DNA from: Cheiracanthium punctorium
Lineage: Eukaryota > Arthropoda > Arachnida > Araneae > Cheiracanthiidae
Direction: 5' to 3'
Assembly: GCA_038373885.1 (NCBI GenBank)
Contig: JAWZYV010012274.1
Span: 2,480,001 to 2,544,000 of the forward strand
Length of the DNA: 64,000 nucleotides
The notes below the pieces were generated by a model. That model had not been told where the DNA came from. It was given only the letters and a program-made list of their open reading frames with translations, and ran no database searches. Below, piece by piece: positions 1 to 11,719 of the stretch. Made by a program: the position numbers and the translations under genes. The first letter of the stretch is position 1, and each line of letters opens with the position of its first letter.

Positions 1-686
1 ACTAAGGCAATTATTTAACATAACTTTGACACTCCAGTTTTCTCTAGAAATGCAATTGCTGAAATGCTATTATACGTTTTAGTATTGTTCTTGTATAACA
101 TAAATGAATGCAAACAATTGTAAAAGCGTTTTTTTTTAATTTAATGAAGGTGAATTTTTGAAATCCGTGCTGAAATATTATTATTTCTTTTGAAAGAAAC
201 TATTTTAATGTTTTAACTGAAAATATCTCTAAAAATTGTACCAAAATGATTATATGAATATTTTATTGCATGACAATCTTTTAAATATAAAAATTCACAT
301 TTTAAAAAATTGATTACTTATTAATTTTAAAATTGCTAATATTTAAAATAGAAATTCTCATCAAGTCTATAATTTTTTCGCCGCACTTCTGATTTATTTT
401 CTTCTATTAAATATAATAGTATTAAATAAAAATACAGAATTTCGACAGTTAAAATTTAAAATAGTACTGAAATTTTTATTTCGAAAGTATTTTTTATACA
501 AAAAAAATGTTGTTTCTTAAAAAAAATACTTACAAATAGTACATGATATACAATTGAACAGGATTACAACGTCAGTGAAAATACCAGGACATAATTTATG
601 ACGCTATAACTGAGTTGCCTCAAAGCAGACTAGTGTTCTATGGGCGAGGGGCACAGAATATTTTGAAGTTATAAGAGAGTCGTCAC

Positions 687-1187
687 TTACAAACGAGGTC
701 TTATAACCGAGTTCAACAGTATTTGTAGCCTTCCATAAACTAAAATCATTCCCACCATAATATTATATGAGAAACAAAATAAATTACAGATAGCCGCCCT
801 GAGGTCATTGAACTTAGTAGTATTACCTGAAAATAACCCCAAAATAATAAAGATGGCTAATAATGTTTCCATCAAAAATTTCTGAATTTCGTTAAAAGGG
901 CATCCCTTGAAGCTGCTATTCGATATTAATACCATTTTAATTTGAGAATCCTCCCCTTTTGGAAGAAATCCAATACGACAAAATTTACTCCCTCTGGGGG
1001 AAAAAAAATTGAGAATAGTCCTCGAGGTACCGCAATCTTTTTGGGAATCCAATGACCGCTCGCTGGCGTGGAGTTGAATCTTATAATAGCACATCGCACA
1101 GCCAGATGATTCATTCTCTTCCGTCAGAGTCAGCTGGGAAGAAGATATCTGCGGTTTCTCGCGGCCGAATTTCCGAAGCAGGTCCAT
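687..1187 (-). CDS. Hypothetical open frame, 166 codons
   Basis: Starts ATG at 1187 (MDLLRKFGREKPQISSSQLT) and ends at 687. The first 65 codons lie in a stretch richer in G+C than the surroundings; the rest is AT-rich with one hydrophobic segment (about 107-121, TLLAIFIILGLFSGN). No family is recognised. The length is notable for such AT-rich DNA, and the first part could be a coding exon whose true end is a splice site. Nothing else supports it. Confidence 0.2.
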   Translation of the reverse strand: MDLLRKFGREKPQISSSQLTLTEENESSGCAMCYYKIQLHASERSLDSQKDCGTSRTILNFFSPRGSKFCRIGFLPKGEDSQIKMVLISNSSFKGCPFNEIQKFLMETLLAIFIILGLFSGNTTKFNDLRAAICNLFCFSYNIMVGMILVYGRLQILLNSVIRPRL

Positions 1188-1190
1188 TAC

Positions 1191-4100
1191 AATTACACAG
1201 ATTCTCTCATTTTTCTATTTAGTGAAAAATTTCTTTCTGTCTATTTCCTCATTTTTCTCGCCACTCATAGCATTGGCATGTGGGGCTTAACGTTTTACGC
1301 ATTTTCAGTGTTTGGAGATAAATCACAGCGATTCGACGCTGCGATAAACTATCAAGAAGACACTTAAATTATTCGACGAAGTAAAAAAAAAAATACGGAA
1401 AATCTGTAAGTAGCACGTTTTTATTAAAGCCGCTCTAAAAAAGAATTGTAGAACTTAAGTACTTTTGACTTTATTTTAATTGTTAAATCATAAAGATCAA
1501 CAATCAACACTGTAATCAGTCTTGTCGCTTATATAAGTAGTTTGCTGTTATTGAATAAATCAATTTCTTTAACTTCTATCGTTGTTGTCCTAACAATCTT
1601 ATGTTGTGTGCAATTTTTTAGTTTTGAAATGCCTCTTCAAATTAAAGCATGCATGTCAAGTCAGCGATTTTCGACTGCATGCAAAATTTTCTTAGCTTTG
1701 GTGTACAGTTAAAAAGACAAGAGTAGGATAGTCTTAAGTTTTTAAGTAAATTCCTACGATTTATGCATTTATTATACTTTACCAGTATGCAAAATTTAAG
1801 CATGGAAAGACAAGAAAACCGTTCGTAAGAAATGTTTGATGCAGCAACAAAATTTTTAAAAATGCAAATTCAAGAATGTATTATGTAGAAAAACTTTATT
1901 CCATACAAAAAATAATGAAGAACTTGGAAAATCATTCATTGTCAAAATTTTATTTATAATGGATTTTCTTGCAGTTAACAATACATGATTCCATCTAATA
2001 TGCTCATGAAAAGTGTATAAATTTGCCTGATAATTTAAGAATAGGGATTACGTACTTTAAAGTGTATATCGATAAATTCGACCTATCATTTTTATATATT
2101 TAAATATTTGTTCACACTTTCCATTAAAAAATAAATAAATAAATGTCTAAAGTAGCCTCTATCTGTGATTTATGAGAAAACGTTTTTGAATTCCTTTTAA
2201 CTTTTTTTCCTTTTGTCATTTTTTATAAACTACATATCTTAGAAAAATGAAAGGTGTAACATATTATGCTTATTTAAATATGATATATTATTTTTTATAA
2301 GTTAAATTATGAAGCACAATAATGCCTTACTGTCACTGTCATAAGTTAAAAAGATCGTTCATTCTTGTTTATACATTGCCAGATGAAAAGAATTTGTAGA
2401 CTACATTCAGAATATAATTCTCTTACTTTTAAAAGTAACTGATAAGAAAAGAGAATTGATAGTCTTGAGATTTTTTCCCCAACCAATTGTACTTTTAAGT
2501 TCAAGGAACCAGAAATTAAAAACGCGCTTTAAAAATTATCTTGCAGAAAGAATAAGTACATAATAATTTTGCTTTCAATCCAGAAATGATTTGGCGCTGG
2601 CAGGAAAACTTAAAATTATCCTGTTTAACAAAAAATTCTATTTAAAATAAGATAAGTTTTGTGTTAATTTTTCCCATAATTTTTTCCTTAAATATGTAGT
2701 TTATATGCTGATTTCAGTGTTAATTTTTCATTTAAATTTTTCCATAAATATTTAATTAAATGTTTAGACATTTAATGATTATTATGCAGCATCAAAGACG
2801 CTAAGAATTAACTTTCTTTAAGCACACAGCTTAAAATAACTGTAATATAAAATTAAATTTTATGATTTTTCCTTTACGATCCATTTTTATCGTCATATTT
2901 AGTTGCAGTATCAGTAATTAGATTAAAACGTTCTGATCCTTTCACTCAAAATTGATGTAATAGAAGCCATCCTTAACTGCCAACTAGTTTACTAATAATG
3001 AAATACTAACCATTTTCAAGTAGATATTGATGAGGTTTGATAAGGGCATGCCGCGATAATAACATAGAGGCCATCCTCTATTAAACTGTCTCTCTACTTG
3101 CAAGGCAATATATGTTTGATATCATCTCCGATTCAAAAAAATAATACTCCCCGATAACTTACCATGTGTTTTTGCATGAAGAGCTTTTCACGATCTTAAA
3201 TACATCCATCAACTGAAATCCCCTCAGCTTTTTCAGTAACTTGGCAACTGACAATGTGTACTTCTTCTCAAACATTCTCTAAAACCATCCTCCTAATTCT
3301 AAAATCAATGTAAAATATCAGAATTCAGGAAAATGTATTACAAGATGATATGAAATTTGTATATTTATGCATTTAAACATTCACCATAAGCTATTTTATG
3401 TGCCTGTTGTATTTACTTTATAATTCAGTGCCTTTTTATGTCGACGGTTTGCAAACTTATCTTTTCTTAAATGTCTGAATGTCGTGCGCACTTTACAGGA
3501 CTCAGAAAGAAAAAAAAATCGTGCAAGGGTAGAGTAAGTTTGCCCACAAAAGGACTTAATAATTAAAATTTGGTAACAGCTATCCAAGATTCCTGAGGGG
3601 GATGCTGGGCCTCCGATTAAGTCCCTAGTAACCAGCTTTACTTTTCTGTGTCTAATGTACTACTTCATATAATACTAATTTCTGCTTTCCATCACCGCCG
3701 TGCTTCGATATATTTGAAAAATCGATAAATAAATCAATCAACTTTTGTCATTCGTATCTTTTAATTCATGATAAGTCCTAATAATTCAACTGGTGTATCC
3801 TTACCAACACCAGGCACTTGAGTTTTAAAAGTTATATCGTGTAAAAAAAAAAGGATAAATGTTACAAAAGAAACATTGCAGCTGTTGACTTTCAAGCTTC
3901 CAAGAAAACTGATACCGTCCTCTTCTATTACACTTTATTTTATTGTGGTTTTAGTTCGGCGAAATGCCATATTACGTCAAAAAAAATAAGAAAAAATATA
4001 TATTTTGCTATAAATTTAAAATAATTTCAATTCATACTCTAAAATTGAGGTTCGCCGAAAGAAGTTTTCTTGAGATTTTGAAGTTGAGTCTTTGCTTCTG

Positions 4101-4300
4101 GAATCAAAAGCTGTTTACAATAGATGCTTTACTTTTGAACATGTAGCGACATGAAAAAAATATTTCTCATACCTTTATAAAATACAGAATGAGTCAAAAA
4201 ATGTGTACGCACTTTGAACTATCATAGAAAACTAATTTTCTGGGCTTAAAATAGTATCCCCAGAATAAATTTCTGGGGGAAAGTAATGTTACGTTTAGAC
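1191..4300. other. No gene seen
   Basis: AT-rich non-coding DNA on both strands, with only short stop-limited frames. Bases 1-686 are similar. Confidence 0.6.
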
Positions 4301-4472
4301 CAGGTATCGGCAATCGTTGGAAAGTCGCTGGGCCAAACTTTAAGATGTTAGCGAAGTTGCTGACCGTATAATTAGGATTTCTATGGGATTTTGAATGTTT
4401 AATATGGGGCTAGGATATGTTCCACGAGCCGGATGAAAAGCCTGGGCGGGCCACATCTGCCTCCGTTGCCCA
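4301..4472. mobile_element. hAT-like MITE, family 5, second copy
   Basis: CAGGTATCGGCAATCGTTGG, GGGCCAAACTTTAAGATGTTAG and GTTCCACGAGCCGGATGAAA align with 20221-20408. The open frame from 4433 starts inside it. Confidence 0.6.
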
Positions 4473-5728
4473 TGCCCATATATGATTTGGACAATTACGC
4501 TCTCCGTCGTAAACCAACGCAGTCTGGACGCATTTCAAAATTTAAGTGGAGTGCGCAGAAGTATCTTTGGACACTCAAATGCAAAGTACGGGATCAGCCG
4601 AGACTCATACTCAGAATTGTAGCGATGTCGAACGCTTCCATTTTGAACTATTAGTTTAATCACCATTTGGGAACATCCATCTTGACTAGAAATTACTTTT
4701 CAAACTTTGAACCTGGTAGTTTAGAAAACAAATTTTTTGTGACAATGCAAATGATTAACTTTTTTTTTACTCTCGTAAACAAAATAGAGCCAAAGATAGC
4801 GAAAACTCTCTTGAAAATTAGGAAACGGATGGGTTTTCAGAGTAGTGCAAATTATTTTCTATATTTTTGTACATAATGATGAAAATTTTCAAGCGGATTA
4901 TACAAACGGTGTAGATTTTATTACGTTTTTGTGCTTAACTTTTTAATCTTTTTGAGTAATGGTGGTAAAAGTTTTTATCTTATAGTCGTTGCCCGGAATT
5001 GTTACAGAGTCAGTGATCGGTGTTACTAGTAGTAAGATTGTTTATTTTAAGTAAAGATAAAAGGTGTTGAGCGAACCTTTCTATTTATGCAAATAAGAAT
5101 TTTTTTACTGCCAGAAGATTTCTTTTTACATGAGCAAATCGTAAAAGTCCTCAGCAGAGAAAGCACCCATTGATATCGGATGAGACTTTTTTTTAACTAC
5201 TATGACGCATACCTATCTTTGAATTTTTATCCTGCGTGAAACTCTCAGCTATACACATGCTACTTCAGCTATCATAAGAAGCAAACTACTGCAAAGTTCT
5301 ACAAAGCAAATTAAATTTTATTTATTTGTTTCTTTTAGTTTCGGTTAACTATAAGATGTAAATGTTATCGTTAGGTGGGAAACAATTTGGCTGTGATGAG
5401 ATCTAATAAATTACTTTCAAATACGAGTATTTGAAATAAACCTGATTTTTATTGTGCAAAGAACGAGCACATCAGCAAGCATTTAATAAAAACCCGTTAC
5501 ATTAGAACATCACATACGCATTTACACTAACGATTTTTTGGGGGTGAAAAAATTTATCAGATTGGTCTGACGAAATGATGTTATTCTCGACAAGGACGCA
5601 ATATTATGAAACGTCTCGTAAGCATTACGTCTGTTGATGTCGCATTTGCACTCTCTTATATACATAGCAGTTCTATTTCTAGCGTATTTGAGGCTTCAGA
5701 ATGGAGGAGAACATTCTTTCAACTACCA

Positions 5729-5766
5729 GCCTCAGGATGACGTTCTAGATAACGTCATCGTGAGGC
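5729..5766. repeat. Palindrome with TGACGT cores
   Basis: GCCTCA-g-GATGACGTT / AACGTCATC-g-TGAGGC around a 6-nt loop. The arms hold CRE-like TGACGT half-sites. Confidence 0.75.
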
Positions 5767-5799
5767 TTATTCTGAACTAAAATGATTTCTTCATCTGTG

Positions 5800-5870
5800 T
5801 ATAATTGATCGGATTTAGTATGACAAGACACTCAGTTGCAGTGAGTTCAGTTGAATCTTCGCTGCTGAGA
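5800..5870 (+). promoter_or_regulatory. Possible arthropod core promoter
   Basis: TATAAT at 5800-5805 lies about 33 nt before the A of a TCAGTT initiator (5832-5837), the usual TATA-to-Inr spacing. A palindrome with ATGACGTT arms lies 35-70 bp upstream. No gene is seen downstream within 10 kb, so it may be chance or a far first exon. Confidence 0.2.
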
Positions 5871-6134
5871 AACATTTAATAAGCGAAAGAATTTGGATTT
5901 TATTTGCTTTTCCCTACTTATTCAACTTGTTAAAAGAATTAAGTAAACCTTTCCATAATTTCTTCCACGTCCTTAATAAACAATTTTGTGTAACATTGTC
6001 CCTTAATTCAGATAATCAGGAAATTATATATATAGTGGATTTTTCTACTAAAAAATAGTATATTTAGTGCTTATAACTTACATTTCTTTTAGCAGATAAA
6101 TTTTTCTTTTCTGTTTTTATCTGAATTTCGGGAA

Positions 6135-6365
6135 TCCATATTTTTCGTAATTGGCCAATGGCCGAGAAGATAATAACGGAACATTGGGAGATGGCTGAAG
6201 TGTACAGGTCCAGGGTTCCGGCCTCTCGCGAAGCTGTGGATTTAACAGTCTGGAGTTTGGTGCCGTTTTCTCCATATGTAACTTTAATACGCGTCTGAAC
6301 ATTTTAAAGGGTCTTCTGACCAAGACATCACTCCCCCCATTAAGCAGATAGCCCTGGAGTCGCTT
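6135..6365 (+). mobile_element. tRNA-derived SINE, family 1, copy a
   Basis: Same order as the 31.1-kb copy but on the + strand: a TGGCCGAGAAG head, a GGTTCCGGCCTC B-box-like block, AGTTTGGTGCCGTTTTCTCC and ATATGT. Confidence 0.65.
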
Positions 6366-8465
6366 TGCCTTACAACATGACACAAATAAACCGAATAGGC
6401 ACCGGTACCAATTAGTTCAGATTAGCGGGGTTCTACTGCACTTTTGGATAGAATTTTCATTTAAAGTTAATTACTTTTCTTGCGCCATTTAAATCATATC
6501 TTATATTTTATTAATACTGCATTCTGAAAACGTAAGAGAGAGTATTCATAAAAGATAACTGGAACATTCCATAAAAGTTCTTTAAGCGGAATTCATTTAG
6601 AGATTTAAAGTTGCCTGAATTTTTAGCTACTTAAATGCATTACGTTAGACGGTGTATGAAACTTTCAAAAAGAAAACTACAAACATACTTTCTAATTTTT
6701 ATTTCTTCAACAGAAGATTCTACGCTATTAAAATCTGCATTTTTTCATCTCCTACAACAGATTGCTTTCGCTCGTTAATAAATTTGGCTAGCATGTCAAA
6801 CTACAAATATTTTGCAGAGTCATTTTTAGCTTCCTACTGTTTTTGTTAGCAGAAGAAAGAATGAACGTTTGTACTTCTTCTTTTTTTCTTATTCTACACT
6901 AGCTTAAATTTTGTCACGCAAAGATCGAGACCTCAGAGAAGTTAATTGTATTTTACTTTGAGGCCAATGAACCGGAGAAAAAGACTTTTGTTGGTGCAGT
7001 TGTTTCTTTTTCAGCTATTTTGACTAAAGAAACATACCGTGTCTTTGTTGTGACAAACATGTTTTTGTAAATCAGATTCATATATATAACTAAATGTCTG
7101 CACGTTTAGTGAAAAGTGTTTAGTTTGCCAGAACATTATGGATAAATTTAACGATACTTCTGATATGCATTGTTAGAAAAATTAGCATAGTTTCAAATTA
7201 AATAAATTATATTGTTAAGTTATTAAAATTAATTGAATAAGGGATGAAATGAATTATTTTTTATAAAATCTTTACATTTTTAAGAAAATTATTTCAATTT
7301 AGAAGAGAAAAGCTATGTATTTTACATTGTAACGGAATTCTCGTGGAGCATTAAAGATTTCTTTTAATAAATAAATCTAACACCATGCTTGTAATTTATC
7401 ATAAATATATTAATTACAATAGTTAAACTTATTTTACTATTTAAACAAAATGATGTTATTACAAGTGTTAACCCTTTTACCATTCGTATAGAAAATTTTA
7501 TTACAATGTGTCCGAATTTTAGTACAGTGTATCAGAAAAATTATATAATCCGTTCCTTTTCTTTAAACAAAATGAACTCTTTTAGCTTTCTACAAACAGA
7601 TATTTTATTGTTTGTTTTGGGTGTTTTTTTTTTTTTTTTTTTCGGAGTATTCAGAATGTGTGAATCGCTTCTAATTAGCATCTTCAAACAGATGGCTGAA
7701 ACGTTCTAGTGTCATCTCCGCAGTAAGTGAAATGGGGGAGAGGGGTGAAAAACGGCATCACTGGAAGGAGAAAAAGGTTTTCATGTGAACTGCAACTATC
7801 TCTGATTTAATTTGTTTCAGTCGTATCATTTTACAAATTACGAGATCAGATTAGTGTACAATGTAAAGGGGATAGGGAACTGACTGTTCTATTTAAAGCA
7901 CTCTTTTCTAGGATTTTTAAGTTTTCTTTAATATGCTACATCTTCGAAATTTAAAAAAGTATACAACTGAAAATTTTACACTTGTATGTACTTTATGAAA
8001 TGCCTGCCGCTTTTTAAAATACATAAATGCAATAGAACTTATTCTTTGATCCTTAATAAAATTAATATAAGTACTTAATATAAGTATGTTTATGTGAACG
8101 GTTTTCCTTGTCTATTCCTAGCAAAAAAAAAAAAAACCACTTTCCGCCACTGTTGAGTGAATTGTGTTAATCTGAATAATATTTTTGCACGAATATACTC
8201 TTCACTACGAATAATTTTTTTATTATAGATTGTGTTAAATTAAAAATAAAATAAAGAACGTTAATTAAATTAATGTACTTATTGTATTTTATATATTATT
8301 TTATCATTATTTAAATAGAGCCTGAGTGTTTTTGATTGGTTGTTTTATTTTTATTTTTTTATTGATAAATTGAAATACTTATACTGTGAGACTGGCATGT
8401 AAGAGTGTTAAAACTTCTTAAATAAATATCTGTAGGTAAAAAAAGTCAAAATTCAAGCACTAACT
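6366..8465. other. No gene seen
   Basis: AT-rich, with poly-T and poly-A runs (for example 7625-7642 and 8124-8137). Short frames only, some translating the homopolymers. Confidence 0.6.
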
Positions 8466-8484
8466 TTTTTTTTTTTTTTTTTTC

Positions 8485-8690
8485 CAAACGGGCGGGCACT
8501 CGTCGATTCGGCATTGTCCACTACATCTGCTCGAATGTAATGTAGTCAGTTTATTATGAGGGTACCCAGCGTTACCTTCTGAGAAGGGACGGACGAGTTA
8601 ACATCCATGCCCAAGACGAGATTCGAACCCGGACCCAACACGTGACGGTGTGGTTCTTAATCCACTACTCTACATGGGCTGCTCAAACCC
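8485..8690 (-). mobile_element. tRNA-derived SINE, family 2
   Basis: The - strand reads AGCCCATGTAGAGTAGTGGA (A-box region), then GGTCCGGGTTCGAATCTC (B box), a unique body, and ends in a long poly-A (poly-T at 8466-8483 on +). Confidence 0.8.
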
Positions 8691-10799
8691 TAATGTAATC
8701 TGATGATGAATTTCAGAAATTACGTTTATTTGTAAGAAAATTGAGATAGAACTAACTCATTTTCATTTGATTGATATGATACTTATTAAAACTGTCAATG
8801 AAATGTTTCGATTTAATTTAAACTCTAACTGTTTTTCCATTAACAGAAATATTAATGAATTCGGATTTTTTGCCAGAAGAACGAGATCGCAGTTATTTGT
8901 ATACAATACTTCATTTAAGCTTTATTCCACCTTATACAAATATCTGAACTCAAATTTAAATTTCAATGGTTATATTAATCATGTTCACTCAGAGTTGAGC
9001 ATATGCATGGTCTTTTTACGTTTAACAAACTTTCATTATTTCTCATTCAATCTTTTATTTTTATACTCCTTCTGGTGTATTTATCTATACTAATATATAA
9101 AGATTTGTTTATAGATTGGCTCAACAACATGCAGCCGAAACTACTGGTGTCTGAAATATGTAAAATAATAATAATAATAATAACAATAATATTTCATGTC
9201 TTAAGCGCGCACTAAAAAAGGTCTTTTTAGACTTTCCCACTAAAGGTTTTAGGCAACCAAACCTTTAATTATCCGTTATGAAACTTTCTGAAGAAATTAT
9301 TTTTAACTGCATAGACTGCAAAAAGTATCACCCTTTAGAAAATTTTGCAATGCAATTCCATATTCAAAAAGTTTTTCGGAAAAATTCTTAAAATACACAG
9401 GTTTTTCATCGATTGCAATGCGAAGAACAAGCACTCAGTGACTAATATTGTATAAAAATTCATTTTAAAGTAAGAAAAAACTAGATTGTTTGACTATAAT
9501 TCTTACACATTATCTCATATTATATATTGATTTCTTTCATGTAATACACTTACGATATTACATGAAAAGGTGTAGAGTTGTTGCATTGAATCAGCAAGTA
9601 TGATCAAGCGATTATTTGATTTTGTTCGTCTGTGTATATGATTTACCATGCGCTTTAATAATCACTTCATGATACTATTCATAAACTTTTAAATTTCTTT
9701 TTGAGAGGATTGTAAAACTATTCATTACAAGATACCATATTTTAATAACGATTTTTTAATGTTTTTTGATGTTTCTATGCATGCATGAGCAATGCTAAAT
9801 CTTCAGGGAAAAGCAAAAATGGTAACCGCATACTTTCTTTATTACCAATCAGGTACCCTGATAAGAAAAACTGTCTGTCCCTGTGTAGTATCTTTCAGAA
9901 CTTTCTTAGTGCTCAGCCCACCAACTTAGAAAGTTGTAATACCATACAACCAGGACCTTCTTTTGATAATTTGAAGTAAACATGCCTTTGGTGTAAATAA
10001 GTGTTCTTCGAATTCCAGTACGAGTTGCTTAAAAGTAAACTATAGTAGTCTGAATAAATACGCAGTTACTATTGCACACAGCTTTTAACACATCTTATGG
10101 TACTACAACGAACTTTTGCATACATATTCATAGCATGTGTTTTTTGTTTTTTCCAGGGAAAACAAAGAAACAAATTTATCAAATGTTATTCATATAATAA
10201 AAATGCTATTCAATATCAATTTTCTACAATATCATCTAAAATCATGTTTAGAGGCAACTGGCCGGCAAATACCTTCTCAAACATAACTTTTTTAAAATTT
10301 ATATTGCACTTTTAGCCAGTGTACGACTTTGATTCCGCATACATGTGAAATATTTGGGGCTTGCCTTGTACTATCGAGGGAATGCTTATAAAAAGACTGA
10401 TATTAGTCTGATTATTTATTTCTTAAATCAGGATAAGTTGTATTTTATTTGTACGTACCCTCCTTTGCAGAAATCTTTGTTACAAAATCTGATTTTTTAG
10501 CATAATTTTTATTTAATACGCAAAATTAAATAAAAAAAGCATGTTAATAATATGTTTTAAATTATTGTGCTCGCAAAATAATTTGTTCATACATTTTTTA
10601 GCGGGTTTTTTTTTCTGTATGTTTTTGCTAATGTAAATGATTCTGCTATTTCTGGCTTTCCAATCATAGTGAAGTATCGTATTAGAATAAAACTTGAAGG
10701 AAAAATTAAACCACATAAAAATGTATCGAAATGATGTTGTCTTCATTTTAACTATTATTTTGCTGCAGTAGTACATCCATGGGAAGGGCTAGGTAATCT
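8691..10799. other. No gene seen
   Basis: AT-rich; the 108-codon frame at 8767-9093 is Phe/Tyr/Asn-rich as expected of random AT-rich DNA and has no domain. Confidence 0.6.
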
Positions 10800-11020
10800 T
10801 TACCCAGGACCGTAGTTAGGGGATGGATATCGGAATATATACCCCCAGCCCCTGGAAATTTCCGGTTTAGTTAGCATAAGCTCTATGCTGCGTAGGAATT
10901 CCGTTAATTTATCCACCGTTAATTATTCTGTTAATGATTTATTTCATATCCCCCCCCCGAAAACTTTTCCTGGTACGCCTTTGAGTTCACCCCCAACCCC
11001 CCCTCCCAAAAAAAAATAAA
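10800..11020. mobile_element. Probable DNA-transposon remnant
   Basis: CCAGGACCGTAGTTAGGGG, then C-runs and TTTTCCTGGTACGCC, resemble the ends of hAT-like MITEs. A similar C-rich layout with TTTCTGGGTACAGCC occurs at 32265-32400. Confidence 0.35.
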
Positions 11021-11461
11021 AGGTATTGCTTAGTGTTGAAGATATTGCTATTTTAAAATATTGATCTAATTCACAGTTTCTTTAAGTCAAATAAGTCCTG
11101 TTTTAAATTAGCTCCTTTCAAAAATAATTTATCTATCCGCTACTGCTTTGTAATGCCAAAATTAGTATTTTCATCTGACAGTGAGTCATTAACTTTAATG
11201 AATGTATAAATATGAAGGGCATACACGTGTTCCATTTATAAAATGTTACTCCAGTTGCATCAATGTTGCTCCTCTTCTTTGAAACTATTGCAGTATCAGA
11301 CTCCTAATTAAATTATGCTTCATTTCTGCACGTGCAAAGAGTCCATTACCCCGAATAAATAATTAAATAATTTCACTGAATAGGAGCCTTAATAGAAATA
11401 AAGATTGCGCTTCATTACATAATCAACGCGAGGCATCGTATTACCTTTATTTCAGAATTAA

Positions 11462-11719
11462 TTGCATATCTCAATAAATGGAAAACATCATAAGGTCAGA
11501 GAGGCGTCAAACGGGGTTGCCCGCGCAAACTCGCCGACGATTGGTTCATACCAGTTTGAACCGGATTCTCAGAGGGGGGAGATGAGTGTCAGTCCCTTTA
11601 ACTTCGGGGTGAAGAATTTATCCCTCAGTTATTCTCTTCCTGCAAGTGCACAGCCCCAGAGCGTTTCCCCATGTACTAGCGTCTCTTTTAATGAACCATC
11701 CGAACGCATAAAATATTAA
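11462..11719 (+). other. GC-rich island with an 85-codon open frame
   Basis: CpGs, a GATTGG (inverted CCAAT) box and, at its end, GCATAAAATATT resemble promoter sequence more than coding sequence. The frame (MHISINGKHHKVREASN...) has no recognised domain. It might be an upstream promoter or exon for gene 1. Confidence 0.2.

Noticed and set aside
6117..6383. 88-codon - strand open frame
   Set aside because: Antisense of a SINE copy.
7506..7709. 67-codon open frame with a Phe run
   Set aside because: Translates a poly-T tract; no other support.
8600..8690. Possible tRNA gene
   Set aside because: A and B boxes are present but no closed cloverleaf with acceptor stem could be drawn, and a SINE body and poly-A follow.
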